Part shown: in pieces, positions 25,253 to 36,735 of the stretch
Layout: every line of letters starts with the position of its first letter
Numbering within the stretch: position 1 is the first letter of the stretch
NCBI GenBank assembly: GCA_024036415.1
Contig: JAMWET010007157.1
Span: forward strand, 774,501 to 838,500
DNA length: 64,000 nt
DNA from: Prochilodus magdalenae
Lineage: Eukaryota > Chordata > Actinopteri > Characiformes > Prochilodontidae
Reading direction: 5' to 3'
Translations under genes and position numbers: made by a program
The notes under the pieces: model-generated
What the model saw: only the letters and a program-made list of their open reading frames with translations
What the model was told of the DNA's origin: nothing
Databases searched by the model: none

Positions 25253-26550
25253 AAATCTGATAGTTTGGATAGTTTAATGGTCTAAATGTTCAAGAAAATT
25301 CTGCTCTGCATGTGGAAGCAATCTAGAACTGCTGCTGTGTGTCGGGTTGTGTGATTTCATCATTTTGGAAAATTGTGTAGTCTATCCACGGCTTCAATGG
25401 AAGGCTTGTGTATAAAAGCAAACCAGTGGTAATGAGCACATTATCAGTAGTGGTTGCAGACTTAAACACTATAAGTGTAAGCTTTCCTGACAACCAGGGG
25501 TAATTTTATAGAAGACAGTATAAATAAGATTATGGGTATCAATAACCAGTACCGGTATCAGTATTAGTATTGATAAAAGCCTTATGGCTCCTATGCCTAG
25601 ACAGAAAGCTTTTTTTAAAACAACAAATTACAATATGCTCAAATATACTAATGTACATAAAATAACAAAAAACAAAAAGTCTTTGGTCAGCAGACTGTGG
25701 TTACCCAGCACTAATAAATGCAGAATGTAAAGGTACGTAGCATCTAAACAGATTTAAAATCTGGAACTGTATGTGAAATAATAAGAAAAACACACAATAC
25801 ACATAGAAATACTGCACAGGTGGACAGGTGTTCCTAATCAAGTGGCTGAGCAATGCATTTTTGCATGTTAATCATTAACTACCAGACATGCATACAGGTG
25901 AATCTATACTATGGTCTATACAGAGATCTATGATGCACTGTAAATGTGAGCTGTTATGACTAATTGTCTTTACTTGGGAAGAGTTGCTCACCTATTTAGT
26001 CCACACTTTCAGTGGTGTCTGCCATACATAAGCTCAGACAATGATCTATTTAAAGACACTCAGGAAAGCGAAACGCTGCTATGACTGTATATGTGTCAGT
26101 GACATTGCAGCACACAGTGACAAAACGCCTACTGACACAGCAATAATGGCTACCTCTATGAAATAATTAGCCTCTTGCTGCATATGTTGAACAAACCCAT
26201 ATGCCATACCCATGAACAATCTACGACAATGTCATACATGAGGCATTACAAACAGTCTAATAGTACATCATACGGCCCATCATATACTTCATCCCTAAAT
26301 ACAGTGCTTCTTATTTTATTTTTATCTCACACAAAGACTTGCTTTGCCCACCATATAAGCTATACAAGCTATATATTTTGCGCACATAAGCTATATAAAA
26401 TCAGCTCAGGCTGATGATCACAATGTTGCTAAAACTAAAAATAGAGTGCTGCAAGAAGATCCATTCAACTGACAACCTGATGCAGCTCGAATGCTACACA
26501 TTAAGCAGACATGTTCATTATTCAGTTATTATAACATTGGTGTTATTGTA
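25253..26550. other. Unique stretch
   Basis: No gene or repeat recognised. Confidence 0.4.
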
Positions 26551-26564
26551 ATTGTTATTGAAAA

Positions 26565-26735
26565 AACGGGTCCAAGCCCCCCTTGAGCAAGCCAGAGGCA
26601 ACAGTGGCGAGGAAAAACTCCCTTGGGTAAGGAAGAAACCTCGAGAGGGACCAGGCTCAAGGGCGGAACCCAACCTCCTCAGGTCAACCCGGATGAGACG
26701 AGAGAGACAGACAGAATTAACATAGAGGGACATTA
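26565..26735. repeat. Interspersed repeat preceding the tandem tract
   Basis: Phrases GAGCAAGCCAGAGGCAACAG, GGCGAGGAAAAACTCCC, AGGAAGAAACCTCGAGAGG and GGACCAGGCTCAAG form a common fish repeat end that is usually followed by short tandem units, as here. The parent class is not known to me. Confidence 0.6.
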
Positions 26736-27540
26736 TAGTAGTAGTAGTAGCAGCAGCTGTAGCAGTAGTAGTAGCAGTAGAAGTCATAAATGGAACAGTA
26801 GCAGTAGCAGTAGCTGTAGTAGGTGTAGCTGTAGCAGTAGTTGTAGCAGTAGTAGTCATATTTGTAATAAAAGATGTAGCAGCAGTAGTAGCAGTAGTAG
26901 TATCAGGACTTGTAGCAGTAGTGGTATCAGTACTTGTAGCAATTGTAGCAGCAGTAGTAGAAGTAGTAGTAGCAGCTGTAGCAGTAGCAGTATTAGTCAC
27001 AGTAGTAGCAGTAGCTGCAGGTATAGTAGCAGCCATGGGCGTGGTAGTGGGGGGAAAAGTGGACCTGACTACCCAGGGCCCGAGTAGGGAGAGGGGCCCA
27101 TTTTTTTTGCTCATGTTCCTCGTGTACTGGCATGGATAGGGGCCCACTGACATTGAGAGTGTACAGGGCCCAGAATTTGCTGCTACGCCCCTGGTAGCAG
27201 CAGCAGTACTTGAGGCAATAGCAGTAGTAGTCAAGTGAAGTCGCAGGTTTACTGGCAGTAGTAGCAGTGGTAGTCATATTTGTAATAAAAGATGTAGTAG
27301 CAGTAGTAGTATCAGTACTTGTAGCAGTACTAGTATCAGTACTTGTAGCAGTGGTAGTCATATTTGTAGCAGTCGGTGCAGCAGCAGTATTAGTAGCAGT
27401 TGTAGCAGTAGCAGTAGTAGTCACAGTAGTAGCAGTAGCTGCAGGTATAGTAGCAGCAGCAGTACTTGTGGTAATAGCAGCAGTAGTCAATTGAGGTAGC
27501 AGTTTTACTAGCAGTAGCAGCAGCAGCAGTAGTATTAGCT
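26736..27540 (+). repeat. Trinucleotide/hexanucleotide (GTA GCA) minisatellite with higher-order duplication
   Basis: About 800 bp of TAG, CAG and GTAGCA units with interspersed words such as CATATTTGTAATAAAAGATG. Beyond the simple units there are two copies of a unit of about 250 bp: 26852-27033 plus 27194-27269, and 27270-27535. Both carry GTCATATTTGTAATAAAAG, then TAGCTGCAGGTATAGTAGC, then GCAGTACTTG. The first copy is interrupted by the MITE at 27034-27193. The long open frames here (poly-Ser and Ala/Thr) are products of the repeat and are not genes. Confidence 0.9.
27034..27193. mobile_element. hAT-type MITE, 160 bp, with 8-bp target duplication
   Basis: Ends CATGGGCGTGGTAG and (reverse complement of the right end) CAGGGGCGTAGCAG, 11 of 14 matching. 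CAGGGGCG is the typical start of hAT termini. The flanking 8 bp GTAGCAGC are identical at 27026-27033 and 27194-27201, the duplication length of hAT elements. The paralogous unit reads straight through at 27441-27468 with a single GTAGCAGC, i.e. an empty site. No coding capacity. Confidence 0.8.
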
Positions 27541-28185
27541 GTTCAGTTGTGGCCTGAAGTGAAAAAAAAATGTGGAAAAAATGTGAAAAAAACTGAAACT
27601 GTCTTTTTTAGTTTATAATATCTGGTAAGGTTTCGAAAATGTATGTAGTTAAAATTTATATAAAATTTTTTTGCCCTTGTACTGCTGTGCCAAATTGCAA
27701 TCACACATTTTGTAATAATTTTGTTGTACCACTGAATGTTTGAGGACATTTGCTTTGACTGTATATTTTCCTGTATTGCTTTTTTTTTTACATTTCTAAC
27801 TGCACATTGACATGACACATGTTCCTCCTAGAATATGCAATAACACTGCTGCAGTATAATATGCCAAGCATGAATAATAAATGAAACATACTTATTGCAT
27901 TTATCTATTGGTTTAAATTAATAAATAAGTAAAGAGTGCACCGTACATTAAAGCACTGTTTCCAGTGAAAGCTTTGTCCATCATCACTCATGTCACAGCA
28001 TGTGTGTATCAGATTAAGCACACAAGTTATAGATTTATGGGGTCACTTCAGTCACGGCATGAATAGACGGCTTTAATAAGATGATGGCTCCACACTGGCA
28101 AGAGCACAAGAGGCAGCCATCATCAGTCATAAGAATGAAGGGCCGTCATGAGTATGAAAGTGTAGCTGGAAATGGCACAGTAGAA
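27541..28185. other. Unique stretch
   Basis: No gene recognised. A and T runs at 27560-27590 and 27780-27790. Confidence 0.4.
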
Positions 28186-28189
28186 GGTA

Positions 28190-28480
28190 AAAATCGATTA
28201 CATCTAGCCAGTTACATGTACCAGTAAAATGTTGAAGGATTTGTACTTACCTGAGTACATTTTGAACTTCTATGACATTAGTTCTTCACATTTAAGGTTT
28301 TTTTTTTCCATTTACCTTTATTTTATTCTTTTCAGTGACCACTGGTCTTGCTTTTTTAGCCAATAGCATAAGGTACCATTATTCCTGAAGAATATTTTAC
28401 ATTAAGGTTTACGTAGCTTTATACTCGACTTTTTTTACTTTTTACTTTTACTTTACTTTTTTAAATGGATTTACATGGTG
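28190..28480. repeat. hAT-like non-autonomous repeat (ACTTAAGTA type), degraded
   Basis: Words GATTACATCTAGCCAGTTACATG, TTGTACTTACCTGAGTACATTT and TTTTTACTTTTACTTTAC resemble the common fish repeat built from paired ACTTGAGTA/TACTCAAGT motifs. A better copy is at 49895-50456. Ends are unclear. Confidence 0.4.
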
Positions 28481-28539
28481 TGAGTACAGTAGCCTTGATC
28501 CAAACTCCTGAGACACCCTGCAGCATGTAAAAAATAAAA

Positions 28540-29250
28540 AAGTGCAATTATGTGCAAATCAGTTAGAGTCTATATACGACATTTCAAATGTTAATCACGA
28601 ATAGCACCGTGTAAGTGTTTGGGAACTGAGGAGACAATTGCTGTAATTCAGGAAGAAATGTTTTTCATTCTTGCTTGAATTTTAGCTGTTTAACAGTTTG
28701 CTGTCTCCTTTGTATTATTTTTCCTTCCATAACATACTAAATATCTTCAGTGTGTAGCCAGTCTATACTGCACGTAGGTCAGTTTAGCACCCAGACGATG
28801 CGCCAATTTTCCTAAAAAGAAAGACTCCCAAAAAGAATTTGACATTTTGATTGGTCTGACCACAGGACACCCATATGATCCCAGAGAAGGTGTGTTTCTG
28901 TATTTGTTTATATTTGGTTTCTTCTTTACATGGTAGAGTTTTGACTTTGTCGAGTAGTCAATAGTTTTGGCAAGTGTTCTTTGAGCCCATGCAGTGATTT
29001 CCACTACAGAATAATGTTTGTTTTTAATATAGTGATTCCAAAGGGCCCGAAGACCAATACTGGATTTGGTATGTACAGAGTTCTCTGGATTTTCAAATTA
29101 TTTTAATGATTTGATGTAGCGTAGTTGGTGATAGCCTCCAAGTTCTTTAATATTTTTGTTGCTGCGGTCTTTCACAGAGTGGTGACCCCTCCCTGTCTTC
29201 ACTTCTTGAAAGTCTTACAGAATTTGTTGTGAAATGCAATATTTTTTTTA
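28540..29250 (-). mobile_element. Tc1/mariner relic, second lineage
   Basis: Minus translation of 29004-28747 contains ITAWAQRTLAKTIDYSTKSKLYHVKKKPNIN, the linker region before the catalytic core in a widespread fish Tc1-like family, and then VVRPIKMSNSFW, from the FQ.VFG-like part after the first catalytic residue. The plus-strand flanks carry the family's phrases GGGAACTGAGGAGACA and ACAGAGTGGTGACCCCTCCC. Many stops and indels are present, no intact DDE triad is visible and terminal repeats are not obvious. Dead copy. Confidence 0.75.
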
Positions 29251-29924
29251 TATATTTTCAAAAAATTATATTAACATTTAATGTTACCTTTGTATTATTT
29301 TGTATTAAACATTTGCATTTGTTCACAAACTGTCCGTTGCTCTTTTTCTTTATTTTTCCCCCCACTCTTTTCTCCCTACCTTCATAAACTGTTTGAACTC
29401 CAGTTATCTGTTTAATTTCATTTAGTTCATTTTTAATTACCTCAGCTGAAAATGCATGTTGAAGCTTATAAATACAAAATCAGTCACCGCTTCTTCTCTC
29501 GCTTCTCGGCTCTCACTGATTACTTAAAAAGCATGCATTAGCTGTAAAAGATCGTCACCACCAAACTCCATTTGAAGGGGTGGTATTCTTCTCAATTAAA
29601 CAGACCCAATACTCCATATTAAGAAGCTATTTAACAGTATTCAACAGTCATTTTTCTTAGTGTGATTGTACATTATGAGTAGGTAACAATATAATAACTT
29701 TGAACTACCATTGATTTCTTAATGAATGTCTCATATAAACAACAAGGGTGTGTGTTGTAAACTAAGCAGCAGCTGGAACTAGAATAAAGCATGCTGTTTT
29801 AACTAACAATGTTTTAGGTGGTCCAAATTTAAAAAAAAAAGAGTTCTGAGGCCATCTTAGAGTTAGATCCCTGCCACCACATCTCACTACTTGGTGTCCT
29901 AATGCTGGTAAAGGCCATGTTCAC
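29251..29924. other. Unique AT-rich stretch
   Basis: No gene recognised. A 10-base A run at 29830. Confidence 0.4.
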
Positions 29925-30425
29925 AACTACATTTACATTTACATTTTCATTTACGACATTTAGCAGACGCTCTTATCCAGAGTGACTTACAGCTGTGCTT
30001 AGTGTTCTGTTGGATATATTCCAGCTAGTACAGGAAGGTTAGAGCCTAAACTTGCCATGAGCTCAGACACTGCCCGAACAATTACTGACACCTAGAGAGA
30101 TCAATACACAGACATATACAAAGCAAAAGTGCACTACCTGGCAACTCCAGCCCAGCGCTCATACCTAGACAGGAAAGGTCATTATGAATGTAAGTGTAAC
30201 ACAAGTATTTCAACACACACATCTACTAGTGCTCACTCACTTAAGTGTGTTACAAAGGGATGGGTCTTCAGTCTATGTTTGAAGACCCCAAGAGACTCTG
30301 TTCGGATAGCCAGTGGGAGTTCATTTCACCATCTGGGAGCCAGGACAGGGAAGAGTCTGGATGCTTGTCTTCCAGGAGTCTTCAAGGATGGCGGGTCGAA
30401 TCGAGCTGTACTGGAGTGATGTGGG
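29925..30425 (-). repeat. Interspersed repeat with SINE-like tail (reverse strand)
   Basis: The left edge TTTACGACATTTAGCAGACG, CTCTTATCCAGAGTGACTTA is the reverse complement of the tail found on the SINEs at 7656 and 63061. The body (30240-30425) holds GGGATGGGTCTTCAGTCT.TGTTTGAAGAC, AGAGACTCTGTTCGGATAGCC, GAGCCAGGACAGGGAAGAG and GGTCGAATCGAGC, a body recurrent in fish genomes. Open frames across it are repeat-derived. Class uncertain (SINE-like or LINE-mobilised). Confidence 0.6.
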
Positions 30426-30660
30426 TAAACAACTAAACCTGTTTGTCTTTGTGCTAGTACCAGTACAAGCCATAAGTCTCAGTAAGATTATGGCAAAATA
30501 CAAACTTCCTTTCAGTCAACTTTAGCCTGTTTTTCACATCTGACAGCTGAGAGAGAGGCTGGACATACTAAGCTCCACTGCAGGTCTGTGAGAACCTAGG
30601 ACCCTGTCTCGCCTGCGGTAGGGACCAAAAACACTGACCAGGAAACCTTGATAGTGCTCA

Positions 30661-30685
30661 AAGACGCACACGCACACGCACACGC

Positions 30686-30738
<53 letters not shown>
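30661..30738 (+). repeat. Composite (CACACG)n(CA)n microsatellite
   Basis: Starts with ACGCAC hexamer units, then about 24 pure CA units. The minus-strand poly(Val-Cys) frame is an artefact of the tract. Confidence 0.95.
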
Positions 30739-30742
<4 letters not shown>

Positions 30743-30779
30743 CCCAGCTTAAGTGCTGTACATATGTATTCATCCTTTG

Positions 30780-30998
30780 AAACGTTTTGTTAGAATGTCT
30801 GTAAGCCCCACCTCCCAATGAGCCCAGTGTGCTCTGATTGGTTAGCTTGCCCACTCAGCCTGCTCAACTGCCGGTGACGTGGCAGCATCCCTCCAGCATG
30901 TACTTTGGGCTTCAAAACTTTAGAAAGTTTGTATGCACAAAAAGCACACTAAAAGAAAAAATAATAAAAATCATAAAAGCATAACAGGTCCACTTTAA
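30780..30998. repeat. TTAA-type MITE, 3' part
   Basis: GCCCCACCTCCCA, GAGCCCAGTGTGCTCTGATTGG, TTAGCTTGCCCACTC and the end GCATAACAGGTCCACTTTAA match the family also seen at 60478-60960. The end abuts TTAA at 30995-30998, suggesting piggyBac-type target choice. The left end has been lost next to the CA tract. Confidence 0.55.
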
Positions 30999-31955
30999 TA
31001 ACAAATGAAGTTTACATGAATGTTTGGAAATGTGTTTTGTGATTTCTCTCCTGGCAGGGCATGTGCTGCTGATTTATGGAATGCTGCTTTTAGAGTTAAA
31101 GATGTCAGGGGTCGTTCTGTCAGCAAACAATTCCATCACTTAGCCCTGCGTTTGAGACCCTGCTCAGGCATAATTAACAGCCCGCACAGGAGCAGACATC
31201 CATCTTCCGCCTTTAACGTCCTACTCATTCTTCATTCAGGGAGAACAGCTCCCGCTTCCTCCCCACTCATACGGCAGCCGTCTAAAAATACTTCAGAGGT
31301 CATTTGCCATGCTTATTGCAATCAATAAGAAACCGTTCTTTTTCTGCAAGCTCGCGCTTGTTTGACTTTGAGCTCTGCATTATGAGCCTAGCTAAGATAA
31401 GTCTTTGTGTGCCTGTGTGAGGGGGGGCGGACGAGGTGGAGGGGGTACTGCAAGGTGTGACGCAGCAGAATGTGAATGTCTTTGGTTAAAAACAGAGGCT
31501 CATTATAGATCTTCACTCACAGAATAGACTGATCAGAGCCTGCTGTGCTAAAGCCTGAGCATACCAAGCATTTGCATGAAGTCAATTCATTATTCTCAAA
31601 AATAAAATTCAAGAAAAAAATGAAGCATGTGCTACAAATCCTGTGTATTTTACAAGGGCCAGTTGACGTTTGTCCTGTTTTGTCCTTTTGGATCAACAAG
31701 CATTATGACAATTGACTCTTATTTAAATAAGCCTTTATCAATGTCTATATAGATTTGTCAGTTATCATGATTGCCGCATGTGCTTAGCTGTCATGTGGAC
31801 CTGCATAGATTCTAAACAAGGTAAACAGATTAGGTAGACAGTTTAGTTCTTAGATCAGGCAGGCTGTTTGGTAGGTAGGTTTACCATGGTGAGACATACA
31901 AATGATTCAAGTTTAACGCTCAGTTGTACATGTGATGTAAGTAAGGACAAGCCTG
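30999..31955. other. Unique stretch, part possibly conserved
   Basis: No gene recognised. 31030-31320 is balanced in composition, non-repetitive and rich in words such as CATAATTAACAG. The 102-codon plus frame lacks any motif. This could be a conserved regulatory element, untested. Confidence 0.35.
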
Positions 31956-31959
31956 ACCC

Positions 31960-32403
31960 CACAGCCATGATTTCAGACATTTAGCGGCAGGGATGCCCTC
32001 CATGAGCCATCCTATTAGTGTCAGCACCACTGACAGATGGCTCCATGATGCAGGACTATACACAAATAGACCATTATGTTAACTGCCCTTAACACCATGT
32101 CAGTGTCACCAAAGACTGCAATCATGTCGTGCCAGATTGTCATGGAGTGACTCACAATGGCACTAGGTCCTGATCTTGTCTTGGTGGATACAACCAATGA
32201 ATCTATGTGTGGAGGCACCATGGTCAGTGCTGAGATAAACATCCTGCTGTCACTCCATCTCCCCCGGGAACTGCGGGAACTGCATGAGAATATTCAAGCT
32301 ACAGATGGATTATTGCAAGACACCATTTGGAACCTCTACGATTCTGTCCCAAGTCGTCTGTCATGCTGCATTAACAAACATGGTTGCCTGATGCCATACT
32401 GAG
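31960..32403 (+). pseudogene. Tc1/mariner transposase relic, third lineage (plus strand)
   Basis: From 32002 the plus frame reads SVSTTDRWLHDAGLY, then RPLC-stop-LPLTPCQCHQRLQ and CRARLSWSDSQW. This is the second helix-turn-helix and linker of Tc1-type transposases up to the point where the first catalytic Asp is expected. After a frameshift it resumes near the end with LLQDTIWNLYDSVPSRL, then CCINKHGCLMPY and a stop, the C-terminal tail. The catalytic core between the two is missing, so the central two thirds were deleted. No termini recognised. Confidence 0.7.
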
Positions 32404-33227
32404 AGACACTACTTCTGTATGTGTACCTCAGTAAATATTACCAATAGCAGTCCAAACTGATCATCATTTATTGTTCCTGGTAACCTTTATCCTCCTTCTG
32501 AATAGCATTGCAGTCCAACCCTTCCTTCTGGGTTAAGTTATTTTTTAAAGGTGAGTGTACTTCTGAAAGGTAACTAAATTGAAGGCATTGACATCCTATA
32601 TGAATTTTCCTATACCTCCTTACATTACAGTTCAGTACAGTAATTCCAGTTTGATGCTTCAGGGACTTGGGAATGTACCTGCTACACAATTTATGCTGGA
32701 ACAGAATTTAAACAAGATACTGGGGTAAAAGAACCTGATGTCAGCTTCATTAAGAGTTGACAAATAAAAGGATGAGGAGGTTGCTCTGTTTCTGTTGGAC
32801 ATTTGGGGAACATTAATGTCACAAAACCAGTAGGTCAGTATTTTTTTTAGTTTTGTCCTCTTTCCTAATGTTTTTAATACCAAATTAAATTTAATTAATC
32901 ATAAAAGTATGTTTGCTCAATGATCCATAAAATCCATAACATTAGTCATTTAGTTTTTTTACCTTTAACTGTAATACTGCCTGTAATAACAGGTTCACTA
33001 GTTTGTCAGTTATGACATGAGGATGACAATGATGTCAACAACCATAAAAAATTAAGCAAGTTATGTAAAATAAAGGTGATTAGTTACATTTAATTTTACG
33101 TCCATTGACAGCAGCAGTGTTAATATGTAGAACATGTATGGTTTATTTACATGACTTTTACAATAGAGCCCCTTACTTTGACCATGATACACATATTTTT
33201 TACAGTGTGGGTAAATGTGCTTAAAAC
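32404..33227. other. Unique AT-rich stretch
   Basis: Nothing recognised beyond possible remnants of the preceding Tc1 element. Short chance frames only. Confidence 0.4.
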
Positions 33228-33640
33228 AAGTAACATTGGACTCCCGAAGTGTTGGCTCTGTCATCGCAAAATTGCAAGTTCGATCCACGGCCATCTGTGG
33301 CCAGGAGTCCAAGAGACTCCCTCTGTCTCTGGGAGGGCAGAATTGTCCTCCCTTTCCCCTCATCATTCAGTATGACACCAGCCAATGAGGGCATCTGTTA
33401 GAGAACAGAACAGAATTGGCAGTTAGCCTTCTCCTTCAAGCTTATTGAGCTGTCCAATGATGTTAGCAGCAGTTGGAGTTGATGCAGTGCCTGGTTTCAT
33501 ATGTCTTAGAGGAAGCATGTTCTAGCATTCACCCTCCTATCTTGGTAGGGTTGCATGATAAGGAAGACTTAGCTAGCAGATGGAATTGGCCACAACTGAA
33601 GGAAGAAGAAAAGCTGGGAAGAAAAATAGTGAATGATCAT
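33228..33640 (+). repeat. tRNA-derived SINE, family 3 (long)
   Basis: Head TGTTGGCTCTGTCATCGCAAAATTG followed by a B-box match AGTTCGATCC at 33277-33286, then CCATCTGTGGCCAGGAGTCC, AGCAGCAGTTGGAG and AGAGGAAGCATGTTCTAGC. The distal GGAATTGGCCACAACTG then runs into an A-rich end. Roughly 410 bp, the size of this recurrent fish element. The A box is not clear and the copy is diverged. Confidence 0.65.
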
Positions 33641-34074
33641 ATAATACTCATGCATAAATCTAATTCTGAGAAATATTAGATGTTTTTACAAGATACAAAA
33701 TTACTTCACCTGCCAGCATATCTTGTATCTTAACACTTGACCTTGTATGTAATATGAGAATTAAGATTCAGTCCAATCACTCGACACTTGACTTTAATAC
33801 TCATCTAAAGCACTTTATATTGAGCATATTAGTATATCCTGTGGACATAATTTGAGTAATTACTGAGGACCTCTGTGGTTTTAATCCAGTACTGCTCAGT
33901 AGTAGTTCCAAAGTGAATTCCCGTATAATTTACCAAACTTTGAGCTCTTCGGTAATAATAGTCTAGCTCGAATTTACATCCAAGTAAGGTAATAACAAAG
34001 CCACAGTAAAGGAAGGCAGATTAGGCTGAAGCCAGCTTCTTATTTGCAGCCAGTTTCTTTTTCAAATGTTATGG
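33641..34074. other. Unique stretch
   Basis: No feature recognised. Confidence 0.4.
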
Positions 34075-34350
34075 TTCCACCTTAAATGGGGCAGCAGTTA
34101 CATTGTGGGGACTGAGGTGTTGCATCATAACTGGTGCAATTATTTAAATTATTATTTTAATCATCACAACTTAACCTCTTTGTGTAACATTAAGTTGAAG
34201 TCCACATTCCACCTTGAAAGTGCAACAGTTATGCTGATGCCCCATGCTGCCTGTCAAGCCTCTTGTTTCAATATTTAATTTCACGTTAAACTCTGCAGCA
34301 CTTCCACCTCAGGCATTATGGTAATACCTTCTGCACCATTTAAGGTGGAA
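34075..34350. mobile_element. Candidate MITE with TTCCACCTTAAATGG inverted termini
   Basis: Left end TTCCACCTTAAATGGGGCAG and right end (reverse complement) TTCCACCTTAAATGGTGCAG match at 19 of 20 positions. The following GTTAC on the left mirrors GTAATACC on the right. 276 bp, no coding capacity. Similar ends occur at 25168-25252, 36690-36735 and 63375-63480. A target duplication is not clear, so the superfamily is unassigned. Confidence 0.65.
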
Positions 34351-36685
34351 TGGGAAAATGTAAAAAAAAAAAAACAAAAAAAAAAAACTTGTGTCTGATA
34401 CTTTTCGAGTCTGGGTCAGTACCAATGATCTGTGGTAAAACCGCAGATGATGGTAAATCTAAATTAAGCCGCTTTTCCATGCTAGCCTATATGATGGTTA
34501 ATTGTTCTGAATTGTTCAGAAGTGCAGTTTCTGTCACATAATACTGATGTAAATGCCGATAATATTTAATCCAAGCCATTTGGGGTAATTTGAGGAAATA
34601 ACAGAAACCGTTTATCCTGTATGAATTGGCCAGTTAGATTTTGAACCGAAGCTCCTCTGGTAAAACCAACCCAAAATTTCTTGCAAGCTCCCCCCTCTTT
34701 TCCTCTCCATTCCAGTATGCATATGCTCCATAAAGCTTCTCTTCTTGCTCTCTTTGGCAGTGGTAGAGCGCCAGGCTCTGTCAGAGTGCTGTGCAGGTCT
34801 CTGGGGGAGGCCGTACATTTTTAAACACTTTTCTGTTCCCTGCTCCCAGGAGAAATGAATGCTAAAGGCTGCCGTGTACACCACTCAGAGCAGAATTAAT
34901 ACCGAGCTGTGAGACATTGCAGCCAAAGCTGCCATGACCTCCAACAACTTACTCCAACACCTTTATGTAGAACAAGCTCTTACTGTAGATCTGTATTTCT
35001 CACTCTGTCTTAGCCATTTAAGACTTTAAGCACCTTAATAACAGCAAAGTGTGGCTGGGGATAGTTCAGATTAATCCAAGGCAATTTTAGGAATGGGAAA
35101 AAACACAGAATTAGGACAAGATATGTGGCTTTTTTAAGTTTTTAAGAGTTTGGCTATTATATTAGTGATGTGTGTAGGTGGGGGTCAATATGTTAACCCA
35201 TGTTAACCCCTTCACAACTATTTATACATCTGTTAAAACATATATTATTTAAAAGTAGGTTTGGAATCAGTGTTTTGGCTGACTTGCAAACTTCAGTCAT
35301 ATAGTTAGGTATCACAAATGCATGGGAAACAATTCAGTATAAAAAATATTTGATATAAAACTGTTAAGCGTAATGTTCAATTTGGAGAAGGCTGGAAAGC
35401 TGCTGTATGTAGCTTGGGGTTAAAATTAACATCCAGAATGCCTCATATTTAAATAAATGGTGATGAAGACATTTAAAATTGCTTGTAGTAATCTAAGAAT
35501 ATATGCATAGTCTGAAAAACTAGATGTTGACTGTAGTACACGCTCCAATATACCAGTAATTGCCAAGAAACTAATATGTAAACTAAATACTACATAACTA
35601 TGAAAGTAATACAGATTTATACGAGTGGAGATTATAAGTCAGCATTTTATCAAAGGAGGCTACATTGGCCAAATGATCTGCTAATGTGATGTGTCTCCTG
35701 ATAAAAGGTCTACCCATCTAAATTATACAGAAGTGTGCCTAGAGTCTGACCAGGAACCAAAGCATATAATGTTAATTATTTACTCATCGCATAACTGCAA
35801 ACAGCATTACAGGAAAAATGAACTCCAACCTTTAACAGAGGTTTGTGGAGATAGAGGTTAACGTGTGTTAGGCGTTGATTTGCATACATTCATATTCACA
35901 TCAGAACACTGTAGTGTATGCTGCAATGTAGGTTGTATAATCTCTGTGCTGAAAAAAGATGGTTTTATACCAGTGGGGCTGATGATAGTTGTGATTTCTT
36001 GTTCTGATACCTTGACAAACCATGGGGCCAGCTAAGTGGCCAGCACTGAGCCACTAATGTGCATTTTACTAGCACATTAGAACTCAGTGTGCTTTTAAAC
36101 AGTAAAGAATGAAGTTTCCAGTGAGATATAAATAGGCCACAAGCCTCCGTCATTCCAAGTAAGTGTTGGTAGAACAGGCAATTATTTCTGACCTTTAGGG
36201 CAAATTCGGGAGACAAAAAACACTAAAGAAAAAGTAATGTGCACCCTGGTGAAAACAGTTTACATGGTACGCATACCCTCCAGTTTCTTCTCCCCATTTC
36301 TTTCTTTCCCTTTCTTTCTGTCCCTTTTCCTTTCTCTCTCATAGACAAATATATGTTTAATGAATTTGTTCCATGACCATTTCAACAGCAATGATCAATG
36401 ACATTTAATAATGTAATAACAATAAATCAAGTGAGTGTTTTAGCATTTCATAAGCCACTCCCTCAAGGAATAAGTGTGCACTACATTAAACCTTGGTGTT
36501 CTAGCAATGTATCCTACACGGTAAGTGGTTCTGCCTAGCATGCTTATATTAGTATAGTAACTCAGCATTTTATACATTTTACTGTGTAATGTTAATGATT
36601 ACCATTAGGCTAATTTAGACTATGAAAACATCCTTATCCTTGTAATGCTGGGAACATTTTCCGACAGGTTATTGTTCAAATACTT
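34351..36685. other. Unique stretch
   Basis: Interrupted A run at 34362-34387. Otherwise no gene or repeat recognised. A pyrimidine-rich patch follows at 36290-36340. Confidence 0.4.
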
Positions 36686-36689
36686 CCAC

Positions 36690-36735
36690 ACCAAAATGAT
36701 AACTGCTGAACCATTTAAGGTGAAGTATAACAAGA
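36690..36735. repeat. Fragment of the ACCATTTAAGG family
   Basis: CTTCCACACC and AACTGCTGAACCATTTAAGGTG resemble both ends of the 34075 element, brought close together. Short and degraded. Confidence 0.35.

Noticed and set aside
26518..27494. Long open frames of 238, 165 and 154 codons (Ala/Thr- or Ser-rich) on both strands
   Set aside because: They are translations of a tandem GTAGCA/TAG repeat whose unit is a multiple of three, and they run through an inserted MITE. They have no domain and the opposite strand is equally open.
30534..30854. 106-codon minus frame with poly(Val-Cys)
   Set aside because: Produced by the CA microsatellite at 30661-30738.
31020..31328. 102-codon plus frame
   Set aside because: No motif and no exon signals. 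The sequence looks more like a regulatory block than a protein-coding one.
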